DNA of 64,000 bases from Cesiribacteraceae bacterium YIM B00369 (GTDB lineage Bacteria > Bacteroidota > Bacteroidia > Cytophagales > Cyclobacteriaceae). This document shows, piece after piece, positions 17,011 to 26,243 of this stretch. The stretch's first letter is position 1. Each line of letters begins with the position of its first letter. The position numbers and the translations under genes are program-made. Location: the NCBI GenBank assembly GCA_017948555.1, contig JAFMYY010000015.1:62001-126000 (forward strand). The letters are read 5' to 3'. The notes below the pieces were generated by a model. The model was given only the letters and a program-made list of their open reading frames with translations. It did not search any database and was not told where the DNA came from.

Positions 17011-18024
17011 TTAATGCCAGAACCAGTCAGAGAGCAACTTTTCAAATTTTTCCCCGCTCCGGTTATCTGCATGAATTCTCCCTAACAGGTAAGGATCAGT
17101 CTGCCTCCTGACAAGCTCTGGCTGAGTGGTTACTGCAGCTTTTATACCCAGTTCCTTCAGCACATTAATGGTTTCATTATTAAAACTTCCGGAAGGATAG
17201 GCAAACATTTCCACCTTCCTGCCGCATAACCCTTCAAGATACTCCTTATTCCCCTTAATTTCCCGCAGCTGTGTTTCCTTGTTGTGGAAACTTAAAGCAG
17301 GATGTGAAAGGGTATGGCCTCCTATACTGAAGAGGCTCTTGCCGGCCAGTTCCTTTAAATGCTTTTCCGACATACAGGTATAATTTTTACCGGAAGCAGG
17401 CTTAATACCGGCCCATTCCCTGATCCTTTCAAGTACCCTTTCCTGTTCATCAGCAAGAAGCGGGCTCATTTTTTTCCATAGTTCCAGGTAAAGTGCCCCA
17501 CGGAGCGTTACAGGTTCAAAGGCATCATAATTTCTGTGCTTTTTCCTCATCTCTCCGGTGAGCAGCTTCTCCGCTTCCAGATTAAAGGAAAAAGGTTCTC
17601 CGGCTATATCTATATTTAAAAAGGGCGGCAGTTCCTGCGATTGTAAAATGATGTACTCCAGCTCATCCCACCAGAAATACCGTTCAGACCCAATATTTTT
17701 TGAGGTTACAAAAAAGGTTGCGGGCATTTTGTATTTCTCCAGCAGTGGCCCGGCGACCAGAAAATTATCCAGGTAACCGTCATCAAAAGTAATGGCAATA
17801 CATTTTTTTTGGAAAGGTCGCAGGAAGTATTGTTTGTATAAGGCCTGCAGGGAAACCACCTTATAGTTTTTTTGCAATACCTTTAATTGCTGCTCAAAAT
17901 TTTCAGGACTTACTGCCAGGTGCCATGCATCGGTTTCCGGAGCAGCAATCCGGTGGTACATTAAAATAAGCGATGGCTCCCTGAGCTTGTGCTTCAGCTT
18001 ATAATATACCTGCCTTAACCCCAT
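17011..18024 (-). CDS. Polysaccharide deacetylase (CE4, NodB domain)
   Basis: 337 residues. ILMYHRIA near residue 20 and ITFDDGYLDN (TFDDG at residues 79-83) with PATFFVTSKNIG are classic for CE4 enzymes; GGHTLSHPALS supplies the metal-binding His pair, and MFAYPSGSFN is the later conserved block. An insert of about 70 residues lies between the TFDDG and HTxSH motifs. No signal peptide is seen, although the N terminus is basic. The gene starts one base after the stop of the GT2-methyltransferase gene, so the two are translationally coupled, which suggests the deacetylase acts on the same glycan. Confidence 0.9.
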   Translation of the reverse strand: MGLRQVYYKLKHKLREPSLILMYHRIAAPETDAWHLAVSPENFEQQLKVLQKNYKVVSLQALYKQYFLRPFQKKCIAITFDDGYLDNFLVAGPLLEKYKMPATFFVTSKNIGSERYFWWDELEYIILQSQELPPFLNIDIAGEPFSFNLEAEKLLTGEMRKKHRNYDAFEPVTLRGALYLELWKKMSPLLADEQERVLERIREWAGIKPASGKNYTCMSEKHLKELAGKSLFSIGGHTLSHPALSFHNKETQLREIKGNKEYLEGLCGRKVEMFAYPSGSFNNETINVLKELGIKAAVTTQPELVRRQTDPYLLGRIHADNRSGEKFEKLLSDWFWH

Positions 18025-18025
18025 A

Positions 18026-19672
18026 TTAACGCTTTACTGCTTTAACTGTAACAATCACCTGAAAATGCTCATCATGGTGGTCCAGTTTTTCCTTTGATAC
18101 TTCCGGCAGCCCCATTCCATACAGGAAAGCAGCTGCCACATTAACATTACCAAAGGCATTTACTTCGATATTGCCGGCAGGAAAAGTCTCCTTCATCAGC
18201 ATCTTCATAGCCTTATCTGTAAATGACCAGTACCAGGTTTCCTTCCATTCATCGTGGTCGATGGGGGTAATTCCGGGCACGGTAAGCAGCAGCGTTCCGC
18301 CGGGTTTCAGGATCCGGTAACAGGTATGCAGAGCTTCTTTGAAATTATAAATAAGGTGCAGGGTTTGGGTAAGCACAATACAATCGAAGGTGTTATCCGG
18401 TATATGAGGAGCATCGCTGATATCCCCATAAAGGGTGGCATCAGGATTTCGCTCATCCACATGCAGAATATCGCTTTGCTTTACCTGCTCCTTACCATAG
18501 CTCATGGTATAGGCATTATCACCTATTTCCAATACCCTGCCTTTAATACTTCCGGCTTCCTTCTGCAGGAAATTCTCTACATAATAGCGGTCAATGGCCC
18601 CTCCCCTGTCGTATCCGAAATATTTACTGAATGGGCTTAAGCTGTCCATATCCCCCATTGAAACGGGCTTTACAGAAGCCTTGCCATTTGCAGGTGCCCC
18701 TTTACGCAGCAATGTTTTAAGAGAGTCAGGAACAAAACTTTTTATTTTTGATTTGATCATTTTAGGTGTTTTTATTCTGATGTAACTGAAGTAAAAAGCA
18801 GGCCTGTTTTTTAAAAGGGTTATGGCCGCCTCCCCTGAATGTGGTAAATGGTTCCACACCAGCTTATCGTACAGAAGCTGACCGTAGTATTCCTTCCACC
18901 AGGCACGGCCTTTCCGGTATGCCTCCTTTTCTGCTGCTGTCTTTAATTTATTTTTTTGCCTGCCCAACACCTCTAAAGCTATGTTAAGCATGCGGGGAAT
19001 ATTAGCCGACATATTAGAGGAATGGATCCTGTATACAGCAATTTTACTGGTGTGGTGAAATACAGGATATTTCCGGGCAATTTCAAGGTAAAGATCATAA
19101 TCCTCACAGGATTTTAAGGAAGTATCGAACAGAACTTCATCAAAAACCCGGCGCCTGAACATAACTGCTGCCACCATTCCTATATAATTACCTTCCAGCA
19201 GCCTGCAATAATGATCTTTGTTTACTTCCCTTACATATTCTTTCGTGATATTCTCATTAACATGTGCCGCATCAAAAGCACCTGACACAAAAGCTAAATC
19301 CTGATTCTGTTGCAGGTAACCCACATTAATTTCCAGACCTCTCCTGAACAACCAGTCATCGGCATCAAGAAAAACAAGGAAATCTCCTTTACTTTCCTTA
19401 ATTCCCGTGTTTCTGGCAGAAGAAAGGCCTCCGTTTTCTTTATAAACATACCGCACCTCAGGATATTCCAAAGCCACTTCACGGGTATTATCTGAAGAGC
19501 CATCGTCGACCACTATAATTTCAAAATCCTGAAAGCTTTGCTGCCTCAGGCTTTCTATGGCTTCAGGCAGATAATGAGCATGATTATAGCAGGGTATAAC
19601 TACCGAAATCAGTGGATTAGCTGAATTTTCTGAAGCTGCCAAATTATTGATCTTTGAGATTAAATTATCCAC
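18026..19672 (-). CDS. Fusion: family 2 glycosyltransferase + SAM methyltransferase
   Basis: 548 residues in two domains. Residues 20-300 form a GT2 domain (ISVVIPCYNHAHYLPEAI, IVVDDGSSDNT, FLDADDWLF) very similar to the next two genes upstream. Residues 345-548 form a class I methyltransferase: VLEIGDNAYTMSYG in motif I, HVDERNPDATLYGDISD, DCIVLTQTLHLI and ILKPGGTLLLTVPG. The fusion predicts sugar transfer followed by methylation, perhaps capping a chain, which would suit an ABC-exported polymer whose length is set by a terminal group recognised by Wzt. Neither domain has an obvious broken motif. The deacetylase gene follows after one base. Confidence 0.88.
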   Translation of the reverse strand: MDNLISKINNLAASENSANPLISVVIPCYNHAHYLPEAIESLRQQSFQDFEIIVVDDGSSDNTREVALEYPEVRYVYKENGGLSSARNTGIKESKGDFLVFLDADDWLFRRGLEINVGYLQQNQDLAFVSGAFDAAHVNENITKEYVREVNKDHYCRLLEGNYIGMVAAVMFRRRVFDEVLFDTSLKSCEDYDLYLEIARKYPVFHHTSKIAVYRIHSSNMSANIPRMLNIALEVLGRQKNKLKTAAEKEAYRKGRAWWKEYYGQLLYDKLVWNHLPHSGEAAITLLKNRPAFYFSYIRIKTPKMIKSKIKSFVPDSLKTLLRKGAPANGKASVKPVSMGDMDSLSPFSKYFGYDRGGAIDRYYVENFLQKEAGSIKGRVLEIGDNAYTMSYGKEQVKQSDILHVDERNPDATLYGDISDAPHIPDNTFDCIVLTQTLHLIYNFKEALHTCYRILKPGGTLLLTVPGITPIDHDEWKETWYWSFTDKAMKMLMKETFPAGNIEVNAFGNVNVAAAFLYGMGLPEVSKEKLDHHDEHFQVIVTVKAVKR

Positions 19673-19760
19673 TCCCCTCCTGTAAAACGGGAAAAGTTAA
19701 ACTATAAAAGAAAACTAAAACCAGCTTAAGTACCCAAGCAGAATTAATATGTCTCCCTAC

Positions 19761-20672
19761 TCATTGCACTATCGCTTTCAGCTGATGGTACGGTTTTACC
19801 AGGAAAAATTTAAGGAAGTATTTTGGCCTGAACTTTAACAGTGTTGTCAGCATAAGAAAAGATGGCGGAATCTTCCCGCCCCTCATTTTCAGGTAAATTT
19901 CCTCACAATAATAATCTTTCCACACCTCCAGTCCGTTTCTGTAAGCAGCCACTTCTTCCGGATTTCTAAGCACGATTTTTTGCTTCTCAAGTACTTTTAA
20001 TACTGTATGCAACATAGCCGCCCCGTTTGCCGACATGCTTGCTGAATGAATGCGGTATGCGGCTATCATTTGAGTATGGTGGATAACAGGAAATTCCCTC
20101 GCAATCCGGAGATAAAGGTCGTAATCCGCACAGCTGTTAGGTGGAGTGGTATCATATAATAAACCGGGACTGAAAACCCGGCGGCGGTACATCACTGCTG
20201 CCGGCACTCCTATATAATTACCCTGCAACAAATGCAGATAATGTCCCGAATCCACCACCCTTTTCTTAGGCTCCACAATTCCATCCTCCACATAAACCCG
20301 GTTAAATGCTCCTGATACAAAAGCAGCCTTTTTATCCTGCTCCAGGTAGCCTGCGTTAATTTCAACAGCCTCAGGGTACAGCCAGTCATCAGCATCCAGA
20401 AAAACAAGAAGCTCCCCGGTGCTTTTTTCTATACCCGTATTCCGGGCTGCAGAAAGGCCTGCATTTTTCTTGTAAATATATTTAACCTCCTTGTAGCCGG
20501 CTGCCACTTCTGCAGTATTATCGGTTGATCCATCATCCACCACAATAATTTCAAGAGGCTGGTAAGTCTGCTTTAACAGGCTGTCTATGGCTTCAGGCAA
20601 ATAATGAGCATGATTGTAGCAGGGTATAATTACCGAAACCAGTGGATTATTAATTGCTGACGTTTTATTCAT
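19761..20672 (-). CDS. Family 2 glycosyltransferase (tandem paralog)
   Basis: 303 residues. The N-terminal 150 residues (VSVIIPCYNHAHYLPEAI, IIVVDDGSTDNTAEV, NAGLSAARNTGIEKS, FLDADDWLYPEAV) are nearly the same as in 18026-19672 and 20665-21570, indicating tandem duplication. The DADDW motif near residue 98 is the metal site. The C terminus is basic with short hydrophobic patches. Its start overlaps the end of the upstream paralog by eight bases. An 88-base gap separates it from the GT2-methyltransferase fusion downstream. Linkage specificity is unknown. Confidence 0.9.
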   Translation of the reverse strand: MNKTSAINNPLVSVIIPCYNHAHYLPEAIDSLLKQTYQPLEIIVVDDGSTDNTAEVAAGYKEVKYIYKKNAGLSAARNTGIEKSTGELLVFLDADDWLYPEAVEINAGYLEQDKKAAFVSGAFNRVYVEDGIVEPKKRVVDSGHYLHLLQGNYIGVPAAVMYRRRVFSPGLLYDTTPPNSCADYDLYLRIAREFPVIHHTQMIAAYRIHSASMSANGAAMLHTVLKVLEKQKIVLRNPEEVAAYRNGLEVWKDYYCEEIYLKMRGGKIPPSFLMLTTLLKFRPKYFLKFFLVKPYHQLKAIVQ

Positions 20673-21570
20673 GAACTAATGCCGGCTTAACGTTTTTTGA
20701 CAATAAATTTTTGATGAGCCAGAAGGGCCTGTACTTTAACAGGAGAAGTAATTCCTTTACTCCCGGCGCCTTGCTTTTTCCCTGTTTCAGCTTTAACCAG
20801 AGCATATAGCAATAATAATCCTTCCATAAACTCCTTCCTTTCAGGTAAGCTCTCTTTTCCGGCTCTGTTTTAAGCTGTGTTTTTTGCCTTTTTAGTACTT
20901 TTAATGCCGAACAGAGCATCAAGGGAATATTAGAGGACATATTGGAGGCATGAGTCCTGTAAGCGGCTACCTTATGGGTGTGATGATGTACCGGATAATG
21001 CCTGAAAATATTCAGGTACATATCGTAATCTTCACAGGCTTTCAGGCCTGCATCGAAGCGAAAAGTACTAAAAACCCTGCGCGAATACATTACTGCTGCC
21101 GGCACTCCTATAAAGTTACCATGTAATAAGTGCCAGTAAGGATCTTCGCTTAGCTCCGTTATTTCTTCTTTGGTACTGTTGTCCGCTACAAAAAAGCGGT
21201 CGTAAGCTCCGGACACAAGTGCAAGCTCTTTCCGGGCATTAAAATAACTCAGGTTTACCTCAACTGCATCTTTATAAAGCCAGTCATCTGCATCGAGGAA
21301 AACAATATACTCACCACTGCTTTTTTCAATTCCTGTATTCCGGGCGGCCGATAAGCCGGCATTTTTCTTATAAAAATATTTTACCTCCGGGTAAGCTGCT
21401 GCTACTTCCGCTGTATTATCGCCTGAGCCATCATCCACCACCAGAATTTCGATGGAAGGGTAAGTTTGCTCCAAAACACTGTTAATTGCATCGTGCAAAA
21501 ACCTCCCGTGATTATAACAGGGAATTATAACCGATACCAATGGTTTTGTATATAGAGTCTGATCCTGCAT
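20665..21570 (-). CDS. Family 2 glycosyltransferase (tandem paralog)
   Basis: 301 residues, a close relative of 19761-20672 and of the N-terminal half of 18026-19672: VSVIIPCYNHGRFLHDAI, ILVVDDGSGDNTAEV, NAGLSAARNTGIEKS, FLDADDWLYKDAV, and CEDYDMYLNI as the later acidic block. It overlaps the downstream paralog by eight bases and lies five bases after the stop of the larger GT2 gene, so it belongs to the wzm-wzt operon. It probably adds one residue of the ABC-exported glycan. Confidence 0.9.
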   Translation of the reverse strand: MQDQTLYTKPLVSVIIPCYNHGRFLHDAINSVLEQTYPSIEILVVDDGSGDNTAEVAAAYPEVKYFYKKNAGLSAARNTGIEKSSGEYIVFLDADDWLYKDAVEVNLSYFNARKELALVSGAYDRFFVADNSTKEEITELSEDPYWHLLHGNFIGVPAAVMYSRRVFSTFRFDAGLKACEDYDMYLNIFRHYPVHHHTHKVAAYRTHASNMSSNIPLMLCSALKVLKRQKTQLKTEPEKRAYLKGRSLWKDYYCYMLWLKLKQGKSKAPGVKELLLLLKYRPFWLIKNLLSKNVKPALVHE

Positions 21571-21575
21571 TGCCT

Positions 21576-22856
21576 CTAAATTTTATTTGCAGGTTTGTAT
21601 CTGTTTTTCCGGTAAAAGCTAAGGCCGGAAATAAGCCCTTTTATTTCTATACCTACTGTACGGAACCTGGATCTATACCGCGGAAAACCCCGATACAGTA
21701 AGAGGAAATAATATTTAGGCAGAACAGCAAAAAGGTAGTAGCGGTAACCTGCATTTATATACTGCCGGCGCTGAATAAGAGCTGCAGCTGAAAAACCCCT
21801 CATATAACTGTATATTTGCTTTTTTAAATCGGCCAGGCTTTTTCGGTGCTCATGAAATACTATTGCACGGGGGTTGTACTTAATTACACCTCCTTTCAGC
21901 AGAATACGGTACCACATTTCCGAGTCTTCGCTGCACCCTGATGCCCCGGCTCCCAGCCTTTCATCAAAGTACCCGGCCTGCTCAAATATATCTTTACGGA
22001 AAGCAGTATTTGCCCCCGCCCCTATTTCCCAAACCGGAGGGCCCTGCTTTATATTTGCATTAAAATACTGCTCATCAAAGCTTTTATCCAGATATCCCCT
22101 GTTAAAACTCCAGTGTTTCTCAAAAATCAGTTGTGCTTCGGTAGCTAATTCGCTGGCGATAACCAGGCCGGTCATGGCAGCAACCTTCCCGTCGCTGAAA
22201 GATTTCCATACCTGGTAAACCCATTGCGGGTGTACTTCCACGTCGTCGTCGGTAAAGGCAATAATGGGTTTAGTTGCGGCTTTTACCCCTGTGTTACGGG
22301 CAAAGGAAAGGCCCTTCCGCTCCTCTAAAAGGTAAATAACACCTGCACAGCGCTCTGCCACCTGCCGGGTGCTATCATCATCAGGAGCATTGTCCACCAC
22401 AATAATTTCTTCCGGCCGGCAGCTTAAATTACGGAGCTGCTTAAGGCAACGTTCCAGAGATGCTGCCCTGTTCCGGGTACAGATCACTACTGAAACCGGA
22501 ACTTTTTGAGGAATATTTTCATCCGCAAATCCTTTAAAAATATCATTAAGCCAGGTTTTAACCTCTCCGAATTTACCCTCAGCCAGCCAATTCCAGAAAG
22601 GAGGTAATAATTCAGAAGTAACAATGCCGGTCCACTGAATATACTGCAGGAGGGCAGGCTTTATGGCAGCTTCCATCTTTACGGAAAATTGCCGGGGATC
22701 TAAAACCTCTCCCGGTTCTGTAAACAGCTGGCCTAATGGAATCTCTTTCCACCAGAAAACAAAATACGCCCCCTGCTCACTGCTTTTACATTCAGGCAGT
22801 GCCTGCAAATTGCTCAGGCTAATATGCAATATCCGGTAAAGTGAATCTTCCTGCAT
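21576..22856 (-). CDS. Family 2 glycosyltransferase with N-terminal extension
   Basis: 426 residues. Residues 1-115 form an extension of unknown fold, rich in Trp and Leu and without a signal peptide. The GT2 core begins with VSVVICTRNRAASLERCL, followed by IIVVDNAPDDD, FTDDDVEVHPQW as the metal motif and GCSEDSEMWYRIL with the acidic block. The C-terminal part is basic and aromatic. The gene lies 12 bases after wzt and five before the next GT2, so it is the first transferase of the ABC-export operon. The extension may bind partner proteins or acceptor; that is inference. Confidence 0.88.
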   Translation of the reverse strand: MQEDSLYRILHISLSNLQALPECKSSEQGAYFVFWWKEIPLGQLFTEPGEVLDPRQFSVKMEAAIKPALLQYIQWTGIVTSELLPPFWNWLAEGKFGEVKTWLNDIFKGFADENIPQKVPVSVVICTRNRAASLERCLKQLRNLSCRPEEIIVVDNAPDDDSTRQVAERCAGVIYLLEERKGLSFARNTGVKAATKPIIAFTDDDVEVHPQWVYQVWKSFSDGKVAAMTGLVIASELATEAQLIFEKHWSFNRGYLDKSFDEQYFNANIKQGPPVWEIGAGANTAFRKDIFEQAGYFDERLGAGASGCSEDSEMWYRILLKGGVIKYNPRAIVFHEHRKSLADLKKQIYSYMRGFSAAALIQRRQYINAGYRYYLFAVLPKYYFLLLYRGFPRYRSRFRTVGIEIKGLISGLSFYRKNRYKPANKI

Positions 22857-22868
22857 AATGAAACCGGA

Positions 22869-24164
22869 TTAAGAATCAGCCTGAAGGATTAAATCCGGCT
22901 GCTCAAGCCGGAAAGGAAATTTAGGCCGGACGGCACCCCACCATTTTCCAAACCACTGAATATCGCCACGGAAATCTTCCAGGTCGAAAGACAGGCATTC
23001 TTCAAAAGTAAACAGGGGAACAGAGGTATCCTTTACCACATACAGGGAAATATAATAGGATCCATCGTTAAGGAAATTGCCAGGTATGGTAACCTCTCCC
23101 TCCACAAGACCTTTACTGCATTTAATATTTTCAGAAGGTAAATCAAATATACATTCTCCGCTGTAAGAAAAAAGCACCAGGTTGATACTTAAATTAACCT
23201 CATCAGCCATATTCCAGAGCGCCAGTTTCACCAGAAGCGGAACCCTTATGTCCACCGGGTCATTTGCATTGTTTAGTACCGGCCGCAGCTCCACTTGCTT
23301 AAAGCGGATCCGGTCATTGCCGGGGGCTTCCTCCGGGTTTGCCCATTCCTGGCTTAACTGAAATTTTTGTACTCCTGAAATATACTTATTAACCACCCTG
23401 CTTACCTCTCCAATCTCTTTCATTTTTCCCTTATCCAGCCAAAGTGCTTTATTGCAAAGGCTTTGTACTGCCTGCATGCTGTGGCTTACGAAGAGAATGG
23501 TTCTTCCTTCCGTCTGGGACACCTCCTGCATTTTACCGAGGCATTTTTTCTGGAATTCAGCATCGCCAACGGCTAAAACCTCATCTACAATTAAAATATC
23601 AGGCTCCAGATGCGCGGCCACGGCAAAAGCCAGGCGCACGTACATTCCGGAGGAGTATCTTTTTACCGGTGTGTCTATAAACTTCTCTATTCCGGAAAAA
23701 GCAACTATGGCATCGAACTTCCGGCGGATCTCCTCCTTATTCATCCCCAGCACATAACCGCTGATGTAAATATTCTCCCGGCCGGACAGTTCCTGGTGAA
23801 AGCCGGTACCTACTTCGAGCAGGCTGCTCACTTTTCCGCGCCCGCGTACATGCCCTTTGGTTGGCTTTACAATCCGTGAAATAATCTTAAGCAAGGTTGA
23901 TTTTCCGGATCCATTGCTCCCGATAATCCCCAGTACTTCGCCCTGCTTTACGTCAAAACTCAGGTTCTGCAGTGCCCATAAAGCCTGCTTCTGATTTTCG
24001 ATGCTCTGCTCACCATTGCTGTCCAGCTTAAAGAAGGGATCTTCCTTTCCTAAAAATGCAGTTGTCCACCACCGCTGAAGATCCTGACGTAAGGATCCTG
24101 TTCCGATAGTTCCCAGCCGGTACACCTTCGATAAATTTTCTACCTGAATTACTGTATCTGCCAT
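22869..24164 (-). CDS. wzt: ABC exporter ATP-binding protein with Wzt C-terminal domain
   Basis: 431 residues. The nucleotide-binding domain has Walker A GSNGSGKST (82-90), the ABC signature YSSGM (170-174) and Walker B LIVDE (191-195), with the long N-terminal linker usual for polysaccharide ABC proteins. Residues 265-431 form a Wzt C-terminal beta-sandwich domain (NDPVDIRVPLLVKLALWN, EGEVTIPGNFLNDGSYYISLY). In O-antigen systems this domain binds the modified chain end. It pairs with the permease encoded seven bases upstream. With the GT2-methyltransferase in the same operon, export gated by a terminal methyl group is plausible but unproven. Confidence 0.95.
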   Translation of the reverse strand: MADTVIQVENLSKVYRLGTIGTGSLRQDLQRWWTTAFLGKEDPFFKLDSNGEQSIENQKQALWALQNLSFDVKQGEVLGIIGSNGSGKSTLLKIISRIVKPTKGHVRGRGKVSSLLEVGTGFHQELSGRENIYISGYVLGMNKEEIRRKFDAIVAFSGIEKFIDTPVKRYSSGMYVRLAFAVAAHLEPDILIVDEVLAVGDAEFQKKCLGKMQEVSQTEGRTILFVSHSMQAVQSLCNKALWLDKGKMKEIGEVSRVVNKYISGVQKFQLSQEWANPEEAPGNDRIRFKQVELRPVLNNANDPVDIRVPLLVKLALWNMADEVNLSINLVLFSYSGECIFDLPSENIKCSKGLVEGEVTIPGNFLNDGSYYISLYVVKDTSVPLFTFEECLSFDLEDFRGDIQWFGKWWGAVRPKFPFRLEQPDLILQADS

Positions 24165-24171
24165 GGGTGAT

Positions 24172-25029
24172 TTATACTACGTCTATAAGTTTATCGCCCT
24201 GCTTGTTAAACATGAGCAGAGAAACTGAAAAAAGCACCAAAGTAAATATAAGGCTGTAAATAAGCTGGATGGGTGTTACATACCCCTCTCCCAGTAAACC
24301 AAACCGGAAAGCTTCGAAAATTGGGGTAAGCGGGTTCAGCTGAACCACCCAGCGGATGTTTTCCGATACATAACCTATAGGATATAGCACAGGCGTAAGA
24401 AACATCAGCAACCGTATGCCCATACTTACCAGGTTAATCATATCCCGGTATTTGGCGGTTATTACAGAAAAGAGCAAACCTAAAGACAGGGCTATGGTGC
24501 CTGTCATCAGGATTAAAAAGGGAACACCAATCAACCATGGGGTTAATGGTACTGCCATCTGTTCAAATACAATATAATAGGCCAGTACAAGAAACAGGAG
24601 TACCAGCTGGAATAAAAACCGGATAAAATGAGTACTCAGTTGCGAGAGCGGCATGATCAGTCTTGGAAAATAGACCTTACTGAAAATATCTGCGTTTGCC
24701 CTGAATGTGGTGGAAGTGGCCATAAATCCATCGTGGAAGAAGTTCCACAGCACAATACCTGATAAATAAAATAATACCGGCGGAATAGCACCTGTGGAGA
24801 TGCCAATCATTTTCCCGAAAACAAACACATAGGTAATGAGTGTCATAACGGGCTGGAACAGAATCCATAGCGGCCCGAGTACCGTCTGCTGGTAATTCAG
24901 CAGGAAATCGCGCCGGACCATTCCTGCCAGCAGGTGACGGTATGCCCACAACTCACCGGCCCGTGTTCCCAGCCAGCTCGTCCGGCTCCGGATTTCCCAA
25001 TCCCACTCTTCTTTAGAAAATACAGCCAC
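24172..25029 (-). CDS. wzm: ABC exporter permease (ABC-2 type)
   Basis: 285 residues with six membrane helices, the usual size for Wzm/TagG-type permeases. The N-terminal block YRHLLAGMVRRDFLLNYQQTVLGPLWILFQP is diagnostic and covers the coupling helix before TM1. The start codon appears to be GTG at 25029, with no clear Shine-Dalgarno. On the minus strand TTG, a 19-base spacer and TAAAATTG (one mismatch to TAnnTTTG) lie directly upstream, but only four bases from the GTG, so this may be chance. It is the first gene of the wzm-wzt-GT2 operon. Confidence 0.95.
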   Translation of the reverse strand: MAVFSKEEWDWEIRSRTSWLGTRAGELWAYRHLLAGMVRRDFLLNYQQTVLGPLWILFQPVMTLITYVFVFGKMIGISTGAIPPVLFYLSGIVLWNFFHDGFMATSTTFRANADIFSKVYFPRLIMPLSQLSTHFIRFLFQLVLLFLVLAYYIVFEQMAVPLTPWLIGVPFLILMTGTIALSLGLLFSVITAKYRDMINLVSMGIRLLMFLTPVLYPIGYVSENIRWVVQLNPLTPIFEAFRFGLLGEGYVTPIQLIYSLIFTLVLFSVSLLMFNKQGDKLIDVV

Positions 25030-25391
25030 AGTACAATTTTATATTAATAACTTTATGGTTCAATTTGGCAAAAAAAGTTGGATCTGCAAAGTTTTCTTAA
25101 CAGAATATACATCCACTCCTTTTTTGCTCCTGAAACCGGAGCCCTTATTGAGGGTTGAAAACAGCCACAGAGCGTATTATAAAGGCACCCTGTAACAAAC
25201 AGATGATAAACAGGCAGACATGATGTTTTGCTGACACTTTAGTCGCCATTTATAGTCATTATTGACAGGGAATAGCTCTTCAGGCTGTTTAATAACAAGT
25301 TTCCTTCGCGGACGGCTGGTCTGAATGACACAAAGAGTTATACTGAGATTAAAAATGTCAGGCTACTCAATTCCTTCTACAACTTTATAAT
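25030..25391. other. Intergenic region upstream of wzm, 362 bases, no gene
   Basis: No credible ORF. It separates rfbD (ends at 25392) from wzm (starts at 25029) on the same strand and should hold the wzm promoter. GTCTGAATGACA at 25319-25330 is, on the minus strand, TGTCATTCAGAC, resembling the TGTCATTCCGAC end of the repeat at 37651-37795, so this could be a decayed half copy. No strong terminator hairpin was found for rfbD. Confidence 0.35.
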
Positions 25392-26243
25392 CTACAACTT
25401 CTCAATACATTTAACGAGGCTTTCCCTCCAGTGAGGAATTTCAAGGTTTAAATTCTTTTTTACCTTCGCTTTATCCAGCACTGAGTATTGAGGACGCTTT
25501 GCTTTGGTAACATACTCTGCTGTCCTTACCGGTACCACCTTTACATCTGTTCCACTCAATTCAAAAATAGCTTTGGCAAAATCGTACCAGGAGGTAATAC
25601 CTTCGTTACTGTAATGATATATTCCGAAATCCCTGTTTTCAGTACCAATAACTGTCAGGATACAATTAGCCAGGTCAATGGCATAGGTGGGAGTACCTGC
25701 CTGATCCCAGATTACGCGAAGCTCATCCCTTTCCTTCCCTAACCTGATCATGGTTTTTACAAAGTTATTACCAAATTCAGAATAGAGCCAGCTTGTGCGG
25801 ATAATAAAATAACCGGAAAGGATCTCCTGAAGGGCTTTTTCTCCTTCTGCTTTGGATTCTCCGTAAATATTTACAGGTTTTATTTCGTCATTTTCCTGAA
25901 GCGGTTGAACACTGGTGCCAGGGAAAACAAAATCCGTTGAAATATGAATCAGGATTGTGCTGTATTTTTCACATAGCTCAGCTATATTCTTTACACCCTC
26001 CCTGTTTATTTTTAAGGCCGCTTCCGGCTCATCTTCTGCCTTGTCTACCGCAGTATAAGCGGCACAGTTTATACAATAAGCCGGCCTATGCTCCTCAAAT
26101 ACCTTTTCCAGTGTTTCCCGCTCAAGAATATCTGCACTTTCACGGGGAACAATAACCAATTCTATTCCCGGGTATTCTCCCTGAAGGGCCTGAAGGCACT
26201 GCCCAAGCTGACCTGCTCCACCAAAAACTATAACTTTATGCAT
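25392..26243 (-). CDS. rfbD: dTDP-4-dehydrorhamnose reductase
   Basis: 283 residues, the usual length. The Rossmann loop GGAGQLGQCL (9-18), NCAAYTAVDKAEDEPE, HISTDFVFPG and the catalytic YGESKAEGE (Tyr and Lys of the SDR site) all match RfbD. It reduces dTDP-4-keto-L-rhamnose to dTDP-L-rhamnose with NADPH. Its start overlaps rfbC by eight bases. The first two pathway genes, rfbA and rfbB, are not in the window and must lie elsewhere if this route runs. Confidence 0.95.
   Translation of the reverse strand: MHKVIVFGGAGQLGQCLQALQGEYPGIELVIVPRESADILERETLEKVFEEHRPAYCINCAAYTAVDKAEDEPEAALKINREGVKNIAELCEKYSTILIHISTDFVFPGTSVQPLQENDEIKPVNIYGESKAEGEKALQEILSGYFIIRTSWLYSEFGNNFVKTMIRLGKERDELRVIWDQAGTPTYAIDLANCILTVIGTENRDFGIYHYSNEGITSWYDFAKAIFELSGTDVKVVPVRTAEYVTKAKRPQYSVLDKAKVKKNLNLEIPHWRESLVKCIEKL

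Noticed and set aside
25030-25070. Bacteroidota-type promoter (TTG, 19 bases, TAAAATTG) before wzm
   Set aside because: The -7-like element is only four bases from the GTG start, leaving no leader, so it may be chance; not listed as a feature.
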